Positions 8,655-17,619 are shown, numbered from the stretch's first letter. The stretch is 64,000 nucleotides of DNA from Klebsiella michiganensis (GCA_000963575.1 CP011077.1:310001-374000); one strand, 5' to 3'. Numbers and translations: made by a program. The notes: generated from the sequence alone by a model not told the origin.

Positions 8655-9121
8655 AATGGGAACGATCTCCGACACACCGTAGTGGCCATGCTGGAACTCA
8701 AAAATCAAAAGGCGATTGGCGATAACGTTATTTCTGTGGATCGTTTTTGAGAGGATCAACGTGTTTTGCAGGTGGAAGGTGTCTGCGTCAAGAAGCCGCT
8801 CCAGGAAGCTGGTTTCGCTACACAGCTCTACGGGGTGCTAGTCCTCAAGTGTGGCGTGATTTTAATGAGCGATACTGTTCACTATGCAGGGGTTAGGCGC
8901 TTTGGCAGAAAATAGCCAGAAACTCTGCCCAACTTTCCGTTTTTGTTTTGGATTCTGATTCTGGACGATCCTACCCTTTTGATGGCACGAAGGTCGCCTA
9001 CGGCGGTACCCGCATTCCGGAGGATAAAATCTGGAGCACGCATCCTGATACAGAGCAGTTTGGCATTGTGCTGATTGCCGAAGATAAAAGACGTGTTGCT
9101 GCGCTCATATCCGATCAATAA
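8655..9121 (+). pseudogene. Decayed gene of unknown function (possibly phage/plasmid acetyltransferase-like)
   Basis: A protein-like reading frame starts near 8655 (NGNDLRHTVVAMLELKNQ...), is broken by a TGA at 8748-8750, continues (VLQVEGVCVKK...TQLYGVLVLKCGVILMSDT), and needs a frameshift near 8893 to continue as ALWQKIARNSAQLSVFVLD...RIPEDKIWSTHP up to the TAA at 9119. The pattern LYGVLV..GVILMSD.....ALWQKIA resembles small phage-type acetyltransferase-fold proteins, but I cannot name the family. The several lesions argue for an old remnant between rsmI and the aga region. Confidence 0.55.
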
Positions 9122-9171
9122 ACCGGGTTAAGGAGCGAAGAGACAATCTGATCTCTTCGCTCGCGAGCAGT

Positions 9172-11061
9172 TTAGTTTACCGGCGTTGCCTCAATCACCA
9201 GCGTTTCCAGCGGTTTCAGCGTCACAACCAGCGGCTGGCTGTAGTCTTTGGCTAATGTCTCGTTCTGGCCGTAAACCTGTTTCAGTGTAAAGCGCGTCGC
9301 CTCGCCGTTCGGCACTTCAAAGCTCTTACTCAGGTCGAGATAGTAGCTTTGCGGCTTATCCGACGGGTTACGCAGACCCAATATCGCTTTCTCTTTACTC
9401 CACGATGCCCAGCCGTAAACCTCAAGCTGCGTCGGGTCGCCGCCAATCCAGTGGCTGTCGACCAGTACGTTGCTGTTCGCCCGGGACCATTTCGCCGCGT
9501 CGGCAAGTGTGTCCCATTTGGCATTGTTCAGCATTGACGGTGTGATGTAGAGCTCCTGTAGCTGCGTGCCGGTGGCGAAGTAGCTCCAGGTCTGGTCCGC
9601 AAAATCCTGGTCCGTTTGTACTTTTTCCAGCCCAAAATAGGCATGTTCGGCGCTGACGATGCCGTGGTACATCAGCGAGTTGATTGGGAACAGCGGGCCT
9701 TTACGCACGATGGAGCGGTAAGTTTCCGCGTCGCGATAGGTTATCCACTGCTGCACCGGCGAACCTTTACCGTAGACGTTGATATCATCCCCCTGACGCC
9801 AGATTGAGTCGGCGTAGAACAGCCAGGACGGGCTGGCGTTGGTGCCGGTCGTCAGGTTGATAAACAGGTCTTTGTTGGCGGCACGCATGTTTTTGATTAG
9901 CTCAATGGAGGCATCAAAGTCAGAGGCGTAGGGGCTGCCTTTGATATACGAGTTCGCATTGCCCATGCCGTCGAGCTTAAACGAGGTGATATGTTCGTTT
10001 TTGATAAGCCCGATGATTTGCTGATTAAAATTGTGGAAGTAATTTGGGCCTGAGAGCGCAAATTTGCCGTCTACGGTTTCAAAGCCGTTCTCTTTGGCGT
10101 GTGAAACGCGTACGTCGCGGGGTTTGTTGTAACCTCCCCACGGTGACAGCCACAGCCCCACGGAAGTATGCAGGCCGTCGGCTTTCTCTTTGATGGTGCC
10201 AAAGCCGTGCTTAAACGCCGGGCCAAACAGCCATTTTCCGGTTAAATCATCCCAGCCGTCATCCAGCAGGAAGCCGTCGAGCTTCACGCCCCGCTTGCTT
10301 ATCAACTCGCTGGCATATTCATCCATGCGGGTCAGCACGTCTTTCTCGGTGTAGGGCGTAAAGAAGCCGATGTCCATCCAACTGTTGTAATGCAGGTAGG
10401 GCTGGTAAGGGCGCGGCCGCATGGCGTTGATAAACTCATTAAAGCTTCGGCGGAGCTGGTCGGTGGCTTCGAATGTCCCGAAGTAGACCGTATAGGTCAC
10501 CGGCGCGTCGGTTTTAATCGGCGTTTTAAGTTCAACGTTCAGGTTGGTGGTGGTCTCGTAGGCGTAAGTATTCACGATCGGCTTTTGCGGCAGCATATAG
10601 AAACTGTCCGCCACGATTGGCGAGCTGTTGATGGCGCCGTTGACATAGGGCGCCTGAGACTGGCCTTTGGTCGGGAAGAAGGTGATCTTCGCGACTTCGC
10701 GAGGCTGGCCTTTTGCCTGGAGCCTGTAGTCCACCGCCGCGTATTTTCCCTTCAGCAGCTTCAGGGTCACGTTTACCGAGAAATCGTCCCGCTCGTAATC
10801 AATCTGAATGGCGTCTGCAGTTTTGCTGACGTTTTTGATTTTAAAGTCGGCGGTATGGATAACTTTTTCGTCCGGCAGCGTCAGGAAAAACAGCTCGACG
10901 GGAGCCAGTTTATGGTCGGAGAGTCTGTCTTTTACGACGACCGCTGAGCCTGAATCATCGAAAGAGACGGCAAGGTTAGCGTTTTCCAACTGGTACTGAG
11001 CCGCCAGTGCGGCGCTGCTCATGAACATCAGCAGCAGGGAGCTTTTTATTATTGTCTTCAT
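9172..11061 (-). CDS. Periplasmic GH36-like alpha-galactosidase / alpha-N-acetylgalactosaminidase
   Basis: This 629-residue enzyme has a clear signal peptide (MKTIIKSSLLLMFMSSAALA, cleavage before AQYQ). A beta-sandwich N-terminal half (about 25-210) precedes a TIM-barrel-type catalytic region with HYNSWMDIGFF, FLLDDGWDD (264-272) and FKLDGMG (361-367). The last two resemble the acid-bearing strands of GH36/GH27/GH31 clan enzymes. It is the last gene of an aga operon, directly after agaY, in the place where E. coli has agaBCDI. From this context I infer that it releases galactosamine or N-acetylgalactosamine (or galactose) from glycans in the periplasm, feeding the AgaVWEF transporter. Substrate and family number need testing; the GH36 assignment rests on motifs only. 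Confidence 0.7.
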   Translation of the reverse strand: MKTIIKSSLLLMFMSSAALAAQYQLENANLAVSFDDSGSAVVVKDRLSDHKLAPVELFFLTLPDEKVIHTADFKIKNVSKTADAIQIDYERDDFSVNVTLKLLKGKYAAVDYRLQAKGQPREVAKITFFPTKGQSQAPYVNGAINSSPIVADSFYMLPQKPIVNTYAYETTTNLNVELKTPIKTDAPVTYTVYFGTFEATDQLRRSFNEFINAMRPRPYQPYLHYNSWMDIGFFTPYTEKDVLTRMDEYASELISKRGVKLDGFLLDDGWDDLTGKWLFGPAFKHGFGTIKEKADGLHTSVGLWLSPWGGYNKPRDVRVSHAKENGFETVDGKFALSGPNYFHNFNQQIIGLIKNEHITSFKLDGMGNANSYIKGSPYASDFDASIELIKNMRAANKDLFINLTTGTNASPSWLFYADSIWRQGDDINVYGKGSPVQQWITYRDAETYRSIVRKGPLFPINSLMYHGIVSAEHAYFGLEKVQTDQDFADQTWSYFATGTQLQELYITPSMLNNAKWDTLADAAKWSRANSNVLVDSHWIGGDPTQLEVYGWASWSKEKAILGLRNPSDKPQSYYLDLSKSFEVPNGEATRFTLKQVYGQNETLAKDYSQPLVVTLKPLETLVIEATPVN

Positions 11062-11083
11062 CAGAGGTCCTTACACCGGGGAG

Positions 11084-11962
11084 TTATAGCGCCGCTTCTG
11101 ACTCCGGCAGCAATTTATTTGCCGAGCCGCATACCGCGACTTTGCTACGTACGACCTCTTTCATCGCGTCCATGCCAACGCGCATGTAGTAACGAGGATC
11201 GTTGCCTTCCGGATGAGTGCCAAACCATTCCTTCACCGCGGCGGCGAAAGCGATTTTTAATTCCGTCGCCACGTTCACTTTGCATACGCCAAGCTCGATG
11301 GTCCGGCGAACAAACTCGTCCGGCACATCACTTGCGCCGTGCAGCACCAGCGGGACGCTGACGACGTCGCGGATCTCACCCAGCCGTTTGAAGTCTATTT
11401 TCGGACGTTTGGTATACAGGCCGTGCGCGGTGCCAATGGCAACCGCCAGGCTATCGACGCCGGTGAGTTCGACAAAGCGACGGGCTTCCTGCGGATCGGT
11501 CAGAAAAGCGCTTTCCTCATCCACGTCCATGTCATCTTCCACCCCGCCCAGGCGGCCCAGTTCAGCCTCGACGCTACAGTCGTTGCGGTGGCAAAACTCG
11601 ACCACGGATCTCACCAGTTTCACGTTTTCAGCAAAGGGGAAGTGGCTCCCGTCAATCATGGCACTGCGCACGCCCGCGTTAACCTTACGGCTGATGTCCG
11701 CCAGGCTTTCGTGATGATCGAGGTGCAGCGCCAGCGGCATGCCGTAGCTTTCGGAATAGGCGTGGCACAGCGCGTAGATCTCTTCAAAAGCGATGTGTTT
11801 AAAGGTGCCCGGTGTACCGGCAAGTATCACCGGGGAGTGCAGTTCTTTGCATACTTCAAGAATCGCCTGGATGGTTTCGGCGTTGTGAATATTAAAAGCC
11901 GGTACCGCATAGCCTTTGGCCTGCGCGTCCTGAAGCAGATATTTCGTGGAGATAATGCTCAT
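11084..11962 (-). CDS. agaY: Tagatose-1,6-bisphosphate aldolase class II, catalytic subunit AgaY/KbaY
   Basis: This 292-residue zinc aldolase aligns throughout with E. coli KbaY. Metal-ligand and substrate loops are visible: LALHLDHHES (residues about 76-85), GVRSAMIDGSHFPF, SVEAELGRLGG, AIGTAHGLY and PLVLHGASDVP. It cleaves tagatose 1,6-bisphosphate to dihydroxyacetone phosphate and glyceraldehyde 3-phosphate, the last step of galactosamine catabolism, and needs AgaZ (KbaZ), encoded upstream, for full activity. It starts about 10 bases after agaS, so the two are co-transcribed from the internal AgaR-controlled promoter. Confidence 0.95.
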   Translation of the reverse strand: MSIISTKYLLQDAQAKGYAVPAFNIHNAETIQAILEVCKELHSPVILAGTPGTFKHIAFEEIYALCHAYSESYGMPLALHLDHHESLADISRKVNAGVRSAMIDGSHFPFAENVKLVRSVVEFCHRNDCSVEAELGRLGGVEDDMDVDEESAFLTDPQEARRFVELTGVDSLAVAIGTAHGLYTKRPKIDFKRLGEIRDVVSVPLVLHGASDVPDEFVRRTIELGVCKVNVATELKIAFAAAVKEWFGTHPEGNDPRYYMRVGMDAMKEVVRSKVAVCGSANKLLPESEAAL

Positions 11963-11972
11963 GATGAACCTC

Positions 11973-13130
11973 TCAGCCTTTCCAGGGATGAATGACGACG
12001 CCTTTCACTACGCGATTAACCGTCCCGCTGACGGAAGGTGTGTCCGGCGTAATGCCTGCTTTAACGGAAGAGGTGAGCGCGAAGACCTGGGCATACATCA
12101 GGAAACAAAAAGCCTGTTCAACGTCGAGGAACGTGCGGTCTGCGGCAGGCAGCAGGATATGCGGGCCTGATGCTATCTCGGGGCTGGTGGAGGCCGAAAT
12201 GGCGATTGTCTGCATGGCCAGGCCGTCGCGGCGCAGCTCCGCCAGGAGATCCAGATCGTACTGGCGAGTGTACGGATCGCTTGAGACCAGCACGATCGCC
12301 AGCGTCTTATTATTGACCAGGGATTTTGGGCCATGCCTGAAGCCGGTTGGCGTGTCATAAAACGCCGCCAGCTTGCCGGCCGTGAGTTCAAGCACCTTCA
12401 GAGAGGCTTCCCGCGCCACGCCCTGCAGACCACCGCTGCCCAGGTAGACCACGCGTTCGTAAGGAAGATCGCCAAAGGGAAGCTCGCTGAAATCTCCCTG
12501 CGAGTGAATGATTTGGGCGCAACGGTGCGCGACATCCTGAAATGACTGCGTGTTGATAACGTCCGGGGCGAAAACCGCAAGGCAACTGGCCATCATGGTC
12601 GTGATGCTGCTCGTCATGGCAAAACCGCGATCGTGCGTTTCTGCAGGCATCAGCAGCGGCAGTGAACGGTTGTCCTCCAGCGCGCTGCGGTAGAGGCTAC
12701 CGCCCTCATTACAGGTGATGGTCATGTGATAGCAGGACTTCACGAGCTGGTTGGCAAGTGTCACCGCAGCCACGCTCTCGGGGCTGTTACCGGAGCGGGC
12801 AAAGGAAACCAGCAACGTGGGCTGGTCCAGGGAAAGATAATCCAGCGGATTGGTCACCAGATCGGTAGTGGGGATGGCAACAAACTGTTTGCCGGTATGG
12901 CGAGACAGCCAGGGGGCAATGATGTCGCCGATGAACGCCGAGGTTCCCGCTCCAGTAAGGATAATTTTCAACTTGTCGGTCGCAAGTATCGGAGCAAGGA
13001 AGGCGGCTATCTCGTCGCGCGTGCGGTCGATCTGTTGCAGGGAGCGGACCCAGCTTACGGGCTGCTGGCGGATCTCTCTTTCAGTCCAGGTCGTGTGGCT
13101 GCGATCTACGGCAGCGGAAGTTTCACTCAT
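11973..13130 (-). CDS. agaS: Galactosamine-6-phosphate deaminase/isomerase AgaS
   Basis: This 385-residue protein has two SIS (sugar isomerase) domains, with ILTGAGTSAFIGD near residues 58-70, SFARSGNSPESVA and VYLGSGGLQGVAREASLKVLELT in the second domain. It matches E. coli AgaS, which converts galactosamine 6-phosphate to tagatose 6-phosphate with release of ammonia. In E. coli agaS follows agaA; here agaA is absent and a terminator plus promoter region lies between agaF and agaS instead. Confidence 0.93.
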   Translation of the reverse strand: MSETSAAVDRSHTTWTEREIRQQPVSWVRSLQQIDRTRDEIAAFLAPILATDKLKIILTGAGTSAFIGDIIAPWLSRHTGKQFVAIPTTDLVTNPLDYLSLDQPTLLVSFARSGNSPESVAAVTLANQLVKSCYHMTITCNEGGSLYRSALEDNRSLPLLMPAETHDRGFAMTSSITTMMASCLAVFAPDVINTQSFQDVAHRCAQIIHSQGDFSELPFGDLPYERVVYLGSGGLQGVAREASLKVLELTAGKLAAFYDTPTGFRHGPKSLVNNKTLAIVLVSSDPYTRQYDLDLLAELRRDGLAMQTIAISASTSPEIASGPHILLPAADRTFLDVEQAFCFLMYAQVFALTSSVKAGITPDTPSVSGTVNRVVKGVVIHPWKG

Positions 13131-13183
13131 GACTAAGTCCTTAGCATTGCAGCGTCAGGTGTCGGCTTTTTATCGCCATCATC

Positions 13184-13203
13184 CTTTCGTTTTGTTTCAT
13201 TTG
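13184..13203. promoter_or_regulatory. AgaR operator upstream of agaS (proximal site)
   Basis: The 20 bases CTTTCGTTTTGTTTCATTTG fit the known AgaR recognition pattern (TTTCRTTTYRTTTY core). The site lies 54 bases upstream of the agaS start codon, in the place where E. coli has its internal agaS promoter under AgaR control. A second, oppositely oriented copy lies at 13259-13279. Confidence 0.75.
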
Positions 13204-13227
13204 ATGGGGGTTGGTGCTTAATAAAAA

Positions 13228-13233
13228 TGTATA
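13228..13233 (-). promoter_or_regulatory. Candidate -10 box of the agaS promoter
   Basis: Reading the minus strand, TATACA (13233-13228) is preceded 17 bases earlier by TGTTGA. This pair sits exactly between the two AgaR operators, as expected for a repressed promoter driving agaS-agaY-glycosidase. It is a prediction from spacing and position only. Confidence 0.45.
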
Positions 13234-13258
13234 GAAAGGGTTGGGCAAGATCAACATG

Positions 13259-13279
13259 CAAAATGAAATAAAACGAAAA
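13259..13279. promoter_or_regulatory. AgaR operator upstream of agaS (distal site)
   Basis: On the minus strand the sequence TTTTCGTTTTATTTCATTTTG matches the AgaR pattern in inverted orientation to the 13184-13203 site. Two operators flanking one promoter would allow repression by bridging. Confidence 0.65.
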
Positions 13280-13349
13280 CCATGAGGTGGATCTTTGTTT
13301 TGCATTAATGCAATGTTTTTAAAGTGTTTATTAAAACAAGGGGAAATTA

Positions 13350-13392
13350 AGAAAAGAAAAAGAAAGGCCAGTGGCGGAGCCAGCCACGGGCC
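13350..13392 (-). terminator. Terminator downstream of agaF
   Basis: On the minus strand GGCCCGTGGC pairs with GCCACTGGCC around a short loop (13392-13366), followed by TTTCTTTTTCTTTTC (13365-13350). This is a good intrinsic terminator for the agaZVWEF transcript and separates it from agaS. Confidence 0.75.
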
Positions 13393-13478
13393 AAAGTGAT
13401 ACATAATGAAAGCGGCAGGGGGCGCCGCCGGCATTAAACGGGATTCGAAACCGGGTAGAAATGCCCCGGTTATTTGCC

Positions 13479-13913
13479 TCAGATACCTTCTTCGCTGGGT
13501 TCCGTTGCCCGGTAACGCGCCATTTCGTCGACCAGGCTGGTCAGGCCGCGGTGCCCGCACTCCAGCGCCATCTGGCGAAACTCGCTGCCGTTTAAGCCTT
13601 CCCGCTCCAGTACCATTTCCAGCAGTAGCTGCAGATTGATGCCTGTGACTACCTCGCGTCCTGGCTTCTCAAGCGCCAGCGTGGAGGCAACCCGGAACGG
13701 CGTACCACCCAGCAAATCCGTCAGAAAGACTAATCCTTCGCGTTCATCAAGCTGGCCGATAGCTGCCTGAAATTGTTCCGTAAGCCGTGCCGTGGAGGAG
13801 GTTTCCGGGAAATCGATGGCGATAATCTGCGGCTGTTCGCCGAGGATCTGTTTCATCGCCAGCTCCATCCCGCTGGCAAAACCCCCGTGGCCGCTCAAAA
13901 TGATGCTCAACAT
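13479..13913 (-). CDS. agaF: PTS N-acetylgalactosamine EIIA component AgaF
   Basis: This 144-residue mannose-family EIIA has the phosphorylated His9 in the opening MLSIILSGHGGFASGM and the loop VFLTDLLGGTPFRVAS. It equals E. coli AgaF in length and is very similar. It takes phosphate from HPr and passes it to AgaV. It follows agaE by 12 bases and is the last gene of the first aga transcript. Confidence 0.95.
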   Translation of the reverse strand: MLSIILSGHGGFASGMELAMKQILGEQPQIIAIDFPETSSTARLTEQFQAAIGQLDEREGLVFLTDLLGGTPFRVASTLALEKPGREVVTGINLQLLLEMVLEREGLNGSEFRQMALECGHRGLTSLVDEMARYRATEPSEEGI

Positions 13914-13925
13914 CTGCTTTTCTCC

Positions 13926-14795
13926 TTAGAGGAAGTGAAGGAACTTCCCGACGACGGCTAAAACGACAGTGATACAAATCAGGCGCAGAGGACTCCAGCC
14001 GCGCCGTACCAGGGCGTACATTGCCAGGGTATACACCAGCGGTAAAAACGCAGGCATCAGCTTGTCGATGACGTCAGCCTGAAGTTTAACCACCGCATCC
14101 CCGGCGGTAATTTCAAGCGTAGTGGACAGGCGAACATAGGTTGCAACAAGAGCGCCGATAACGGTCATGCCGACAATGGAAGCGGCATGACCGACCTTGC
14201 GTGTATTCGCTTTGATTAACGGAATGGCCGCCACGCCCATACGGTAAGCGTAGTGCGCCAGGCCGAAACGCAGGCCCAAATGCACCACGTTAAACAGCAC
14301 AATAAAGACGATGGCACCGAGTATTGACCCCTGAAGTGCCAGGCTGGCGCCGATCCCGCCGCAGATTGGCAGCAGCGTCAGCCAGAACATCGCATCTCCT
14401 ATGCCACCGAGCGGTGCGCCAACGGCGATTTTTGTGCTCTGGATGCTGTTCACGTCCTGTTTTGAGCGTTCCATCGCCAGAATAATGCCGATCACAAAGG
14501 TGACCAAAAACGGGTGAGTATTGAAGAACCCCATATGCCCCTGCATTGCCCGGGCGAGGTCCCGTTTATTGGTGTGGATTTTTTTCAGCGCAGGCAGTAA
14601 GCCGTAGAGCCAACCGCAGGCCTGCATACGCTCGTAGTTAAACGAGGCCTGCAGCAACATTGAACGCCATGCCACGCGGTTGATGTCTTTCCGGGTTAGC
14701 TCCGCGCCAATTGTCTGATCTTCATAAATATTGTCATTGGTGATGATGTTCTCAGGCTCAGTGGCCTGTGAAAGGGTTTGGGTATCAGATGCCAT
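13926..14795 (-). CDS. agaE: PTS N-acetylgalactosamine EIID component AgaE
   Basis: This 289-residue inner-membrane protein belongs to the mannose-type EIID family. It has the soluble N-terminal part with FNYERMQACGWLYGLLPAL, then GIGDAMFWLTLLPICGGIGA and several hydrophobic helices toward the C-terminus. With AgaW it forms the sugar channel of the N-acetylgalactosamine PTS. Its start overlaps the end of agaW by 11 bases, implying coupled translation. Confidence 0.94.
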   Translation of the reverse strand: MASDTQTLSQATEPENIITNDNIYEDQTIGAELTRKDINRVAWRSMLLQASFNYERMQACGWLYGLLPALKKIHTNKRDLARAMQGHMGFFNTHPFLVTFVIGIILAMERSKQDVNSIQSTKIAVGAPLGGIGDAMFWLTLLPICGGIGASLALQGSILGAIVFIVLFNVVHLGLRFGLAHYAYRMGVAAIPLIKANTRKVGHAASIVGMTVIGALVATYVRLSTTLEITAGDAVVKLQADVIDKLMPAFLPLVYTLAMYALVRRGWSPLRLICITVVLAVVGKFLHFL

Positions 14796-15567
14796 CTTCG
14801 AATTCCTCTTTCTGGACGCGAGCGGGCTGCGGTGGCGTCGGGTCTTTACGCATCAAATCCATCAGGGCTAGCGCAAGCGCGGCGGCGGCAATCGCCAGCA
14901 CCGGTAGTTTCAGCCAGGCTGCGCCGACAAAGCCGATGATGAAATAGGGGATATAAACGTTTTTCATCATGATTTTCAGCAACACCGCAAAACCGATAGC
15001 CGGCATGATGCCCCCGGCGACGCCAAGCCCATCAATAAGCCGGGCAGGCAGCATATCGATGGCCGTTTTGGCATGTTCGGCCCCAAAATAAATGGGTAAG
15101 AAGGCGCACAGAAAATAGAAGATGCCGAGTGCGAGCATCGCCAGGTAGTTAATGCGCTCAATGCCTTTGGTATCGGCGTTCGCCGCCATACGGTCGGCCC
15201 GAGCCATTACGCCGGACATCACGGAGAACAGGAAGGTGATGCCCATCTGCACCGCAACCGCAAAAGGCACCGCGACACCAACGGCCACTTCTGGCTTCAC
15301 GCCGGTGGTAATGGCAAAAGTGGTGCCGACGATGGTGCCGATAATGACGTTAGGTGGCTGTGCTCCGGCGAGGGGGGCCAGGCCCATCCACACCAGCTCC
15401 AGCGTGCCGCCGGTTAGAATACCGGTATGTAAATCACCCAGAATAAGGCCAACCAAAGGGCCAAGAACGACGGGACGGTGCATATGGGTCAGGCCGTTGA
15501 ACATATCCAGACCGGCGACAAAGGCCAGCAGTCCCAGAGCTATCGCTTGCAGTAAGCTGATTTCCAT
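14785..15567 (-). CDS. agaW: PTS N-acetylgalactosamine EIIC component AgaW
   Basis: This 260-residue mannose-family EIIC starts MEISLLQAIALGLLAF and contains LTHMHRPVVLGPLVGLILGD, LAPLAGAQPPNVIIGTIVG and a KEEFEDGI tail, all as in intact AgaW of E. coli strains that use N-acetylgalactosamine. The start was set at 15567, where GAGG precedes the ATG and the N-terminus matches the family. The resemblance to AgaW rather than AgaC suggests specificity for N-acetylgalactosamine. Confidence 0.94.
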   Translation of the reverse strand: MEISLLQAIALGLLAFVAGLDMFNGLTHMHRPVVLGPLVGLILGDLHTGILTGGTLELVWMGLAPLAGAQPPNVIIGTIVGTTFAITTGVKPEVAVGVAVPFAVAVQMGITFLFSVMSGVMARADRMAANADTKGIERINYLAMLALGIFYFLCAFLPIYFGAEHAKTAIDMLPARLIDGLGVAGGIMPAIGFAVLLKIMMKNVYIPYFIIGFVGAAWLKLPVLAIAAAALALALMDLMRKDPTPPQPARVQKEEFEDGI

Positions 15568-15577
15568 AGCAAATACC

Positions 15578-16051
15578 TCAGAGAAGTTTATAGAGATCCT
15601 GAGCTGATTCCGTCGGTACACCCTGTACAAAACATTCGACGCCGGCCTGCTTCAGACCGGCGAAGGCAGCGATGTCCTGTTCATCAACCGACACGGTTTT
15701 AGCAACCTGCTTTTTACCTTCGACGTAGTGCATGTTGCCGACGTTGATGCGCGTTACCGGTACGTTGCCATTCACCAGCGTGAGGAAATCCTGCGGATTT
15801 TTGCAGACCAGCAGGATCTTCTGGCGATCCGCCGCACGGTGAATACTGTCGATGACTTTTTGCAGCGGCCAGAAACGCACCGCAATCCCTTCTGCCAGCA
15901 CCATCTCCATTAAGTTCTGCTGGATGGGATCTTCGGCCACCTCATCATTCGCGACCAGCACCAGGTTTGCGCCGGAAAACCCGACCCACTGCACGCCAAC
16001 CTGACCGTGGATCAGGCGCTCATCAATGCGGCTTAAGACAATATTTGGCAT
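15578..16051 (-). CDS. agaV: PTS N-acetylgalactosamine EIIB component AgaV
   Basis: This 157-residue mannose-family EIIB carries the phosphorylated His15 in SRIDERLIHGQVGVQW. It transfers phosphate from AgaF to the incoming sugar. It lies between agaZ and agaW, the same order as in E. coli. Confidence 0.94.
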   Translation of the reverse strand: MPNIVLSRIDERLIHGQVGVQWVGFSGANLVLVANDEVAEDPIQQNLMEMVLAEGIAVRFWPLQKVIDSIHRAADRQKILLVCKNPQDFLTLVNGNVPVTRINVGNMHYVEGKKQVAKTVSVDEQDIAAFAGLKQAGVECFVQGVPTESAQDLYKLL

Positions 16052-16075
16052 GGTATTTCCCTTATTATCATTGTG

Positions 16076-17368
16076 TTAATGAGGAGACAGCTCACCGTGA
16101 CAGGCCGCGTGATACTGGCGCAGCACATCCTGAATATGGTCGATAATCAGCTCATGAGGTTTAGCGGCCAGCTGTGCCTCTCGCACTTTGGCGTACTGAA
16201 GCGGCAGATACTGGCTGATTAACGGCAGTGGAATTGGTTCATGGGCAAGGTTCTTGACCAGCACATCGTAAGCTTCATCGATGTCACGATCTGGCCAGTA
16301 GTAGCGCACCCGGTCAGAGTAGCTATAGCCGCGAGCCAGCCGCAGAGCATCGCCGTTCCCGTGATAGTGCTGCTGCCAGTGCTCCGGATGGTCGAGCATG
16401 ACGCTTTCCAGGACGTCCCTCAGACCGGAGCATTTGTGTGCCGGGAGAAGTTCTCGCTCTATAGCTGAGAGGGAAAAAAGGGCCTCACGCAGAGCAAAAG
16501 TCAGGGCCGGGCCGACTTTCAGTATCGCAAAGTGATCTTCCACTAGCTGATGCAGCGCCTGTGTAGTCTGGTAATCCGTTGAATGCGCTTCATAAACCAT
16601 CGTGGGCGAAGCCTCAATCAGCTGGCTCAGCGCGCGGGCTTTTTCCGGCTGGTAGTCAATCACCTGGGTGTGGTCGAACTCGACGCCGGGTTGAACAACA
16701 AGGCCAATAATTCGCGGCCAGATCTCGCTCAGCCCCTGTTCAGAGAAGGCCCGGCGGTGAGCTTCCAGCGTGGTGTTTGCCGCCTGCGGCGTAGTAACGG
16801 CGAGTTCCGCAAGGGTTTCATGGGCGCCGCCTGGGACCGGCACCTCGGTACCGATGATGTACACCAGATCGGCATGGCCAAAGTGGTCGATACAGGTTTG
16901 CTCGGCAATCAGCGCCAGCCTGGCCGCCCGCCCGGCAACGACGTTATCCGTGAGCGGTACCGGGTCGTCTGCACAAGACATGCTGCAGTCGAGGTGTATT
17001 TTCTTGAAGCCTGCGGCGACATAGCTGCGGATCAGCTCTTCTGCATGGGACATCGCTTCTTCGGCTGTCCGGCTTTGCCAGCGGTTAGGGCCAAGATGAT
17101 CGCCGCCAAGTATTAAGTTGGCATAAGGAAAGCGGTGCTGTTCCGCGAGCTGATAAACGAAACCGCAGAAATCTGCAGGCGTCATCCCCGTATAGCCGCC
17201 GTATTGGTCGACCTGGTTAGAGGTCGCTTCAATAAGCAAGCTGGTGCCGGCTTCACGAGCGTGGCGCATGGCTGCTTCAAGCACCAGCGGATGTGCGGAG
17301 CACACCGCAAAGATCCCGCGCTGGTTGTTCCGTTTGTGGCTATCGACAAATTCTATCAACTGTTTCAC
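16076..17368 (-). CDS. agaZ: Tagatose-1,6-bisphosphate aldolase subunit AgaZ/KbaZ
   Basis: This 430-residue protein is close to E. coli KbaZ along its length (AVCSAHPLVLEAA, LIEATSNQVDQ.GGYTGMTPADF, LILGGDHLGPNRWQ, KIHLDCSMSC, VIGTEVPVPGGAHETL). KbaZ-type subunits are needed for full activity and stability of the KbaY aldolase. The start was placed at the GTG at 17368, because GGAGAGG lies just upstream and the N-terminus then begins MKQLIEFV like the E. coli protein; an in-frame GTG at 17380 is the alternative. It is the first gene after the divergent agaR promoter region. Confidence 0.93.
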   Translation of the reverse strand: MKQLIEFVDSHKRNNQRGIFAVCSAHPLVLEAAMRHAREAGTSLLIEATSNQVDQYGGYTGMTPADFCGFVYQLAEQHRFPYANLILGGDHLGPNRWQSRTAEEAMSHAEELIRSYVAAGFKKIHLDCSMSCADDPVPLTDNVVAGRAARLALIAEQTCIDHFGHADLVYIIGTEVPVPGGAHETLAELAVTTPQAANTTLEAHRRAFSEQGLSEIWPRIIGLVVQPGVEFDHTQVIDYQPEKARALSQLIEASPTMVYEAHSTDYQTTQALHQLVEDHFAILKVGPALTFALREALFSLSAIERELLPAHKCSGLRDVLESVMLDHPEHWQQHYHGNGDALRLARGYSYSDRVRYYWPDRDIDEAYDVLVKNLAHEPIPLPLISQYLPLQYAKVREAQLAAKPHELIIDHIQDVLRQYHAACHGELSPH

Positions 17369-17401
17369 TTTCCTCTCCACGGCGATAGGTTAAAATATTG
17401 T

Positions 17402-17421
17402 CTTTCGATTCATTTCATTTT
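17402..17421. promoter_or_regulatory. AgaR operator close to agaZ
   Basis: CTTTCGATTCATTTCATTTT fits the AgaR pattern. It is centred about 44 bases upstream of the agaZ start, where it would block agaZVWEF transcription. Confidence 0.7.
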
Positions 17422-17481
17422 ATCGTGCACGAATGATCTTTGAGAATAAAAAGAAAGATACTGGAATTGGGATCTGTTTCG

Positions 17482-17501
17482 CAAAAGAAACATAATGAAA
17501 G
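17482..17501. promoter_or_regulatory. AgaR operator in the middle of the agaR-agaZ region
   Basis: On the minus strand the sequence CTTTCATTATGTTTCTTTTG matches the AgaR pattern. It is the central one of three sites in the 250-base divergent promoter region. Confidence 0.65.
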
Positions 17502-17579
17502 TCATGGGTGAGCGTATAACGCCTTTAGCACGCCGATTCCAGGGGCTTGCTTTCTGCTAAAAGAAAGGTGTTAATAGGC

Positions 17580-17599
17580 AAATAGAAATGAAACGAAAG
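17580..17599. promoter_or_regulatory. AgaR operator close to agaR
   Basis: On the minus strand CTTTCGTTTCATTTCTATTT matches the AgaR pattern, just 20 bases upstream of the agaR start codon. This position suggests autorepression. Confidence 0.65.
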
Positions 17600-17619
17600 A
17601 TATATTGAAAGGTTACCCT

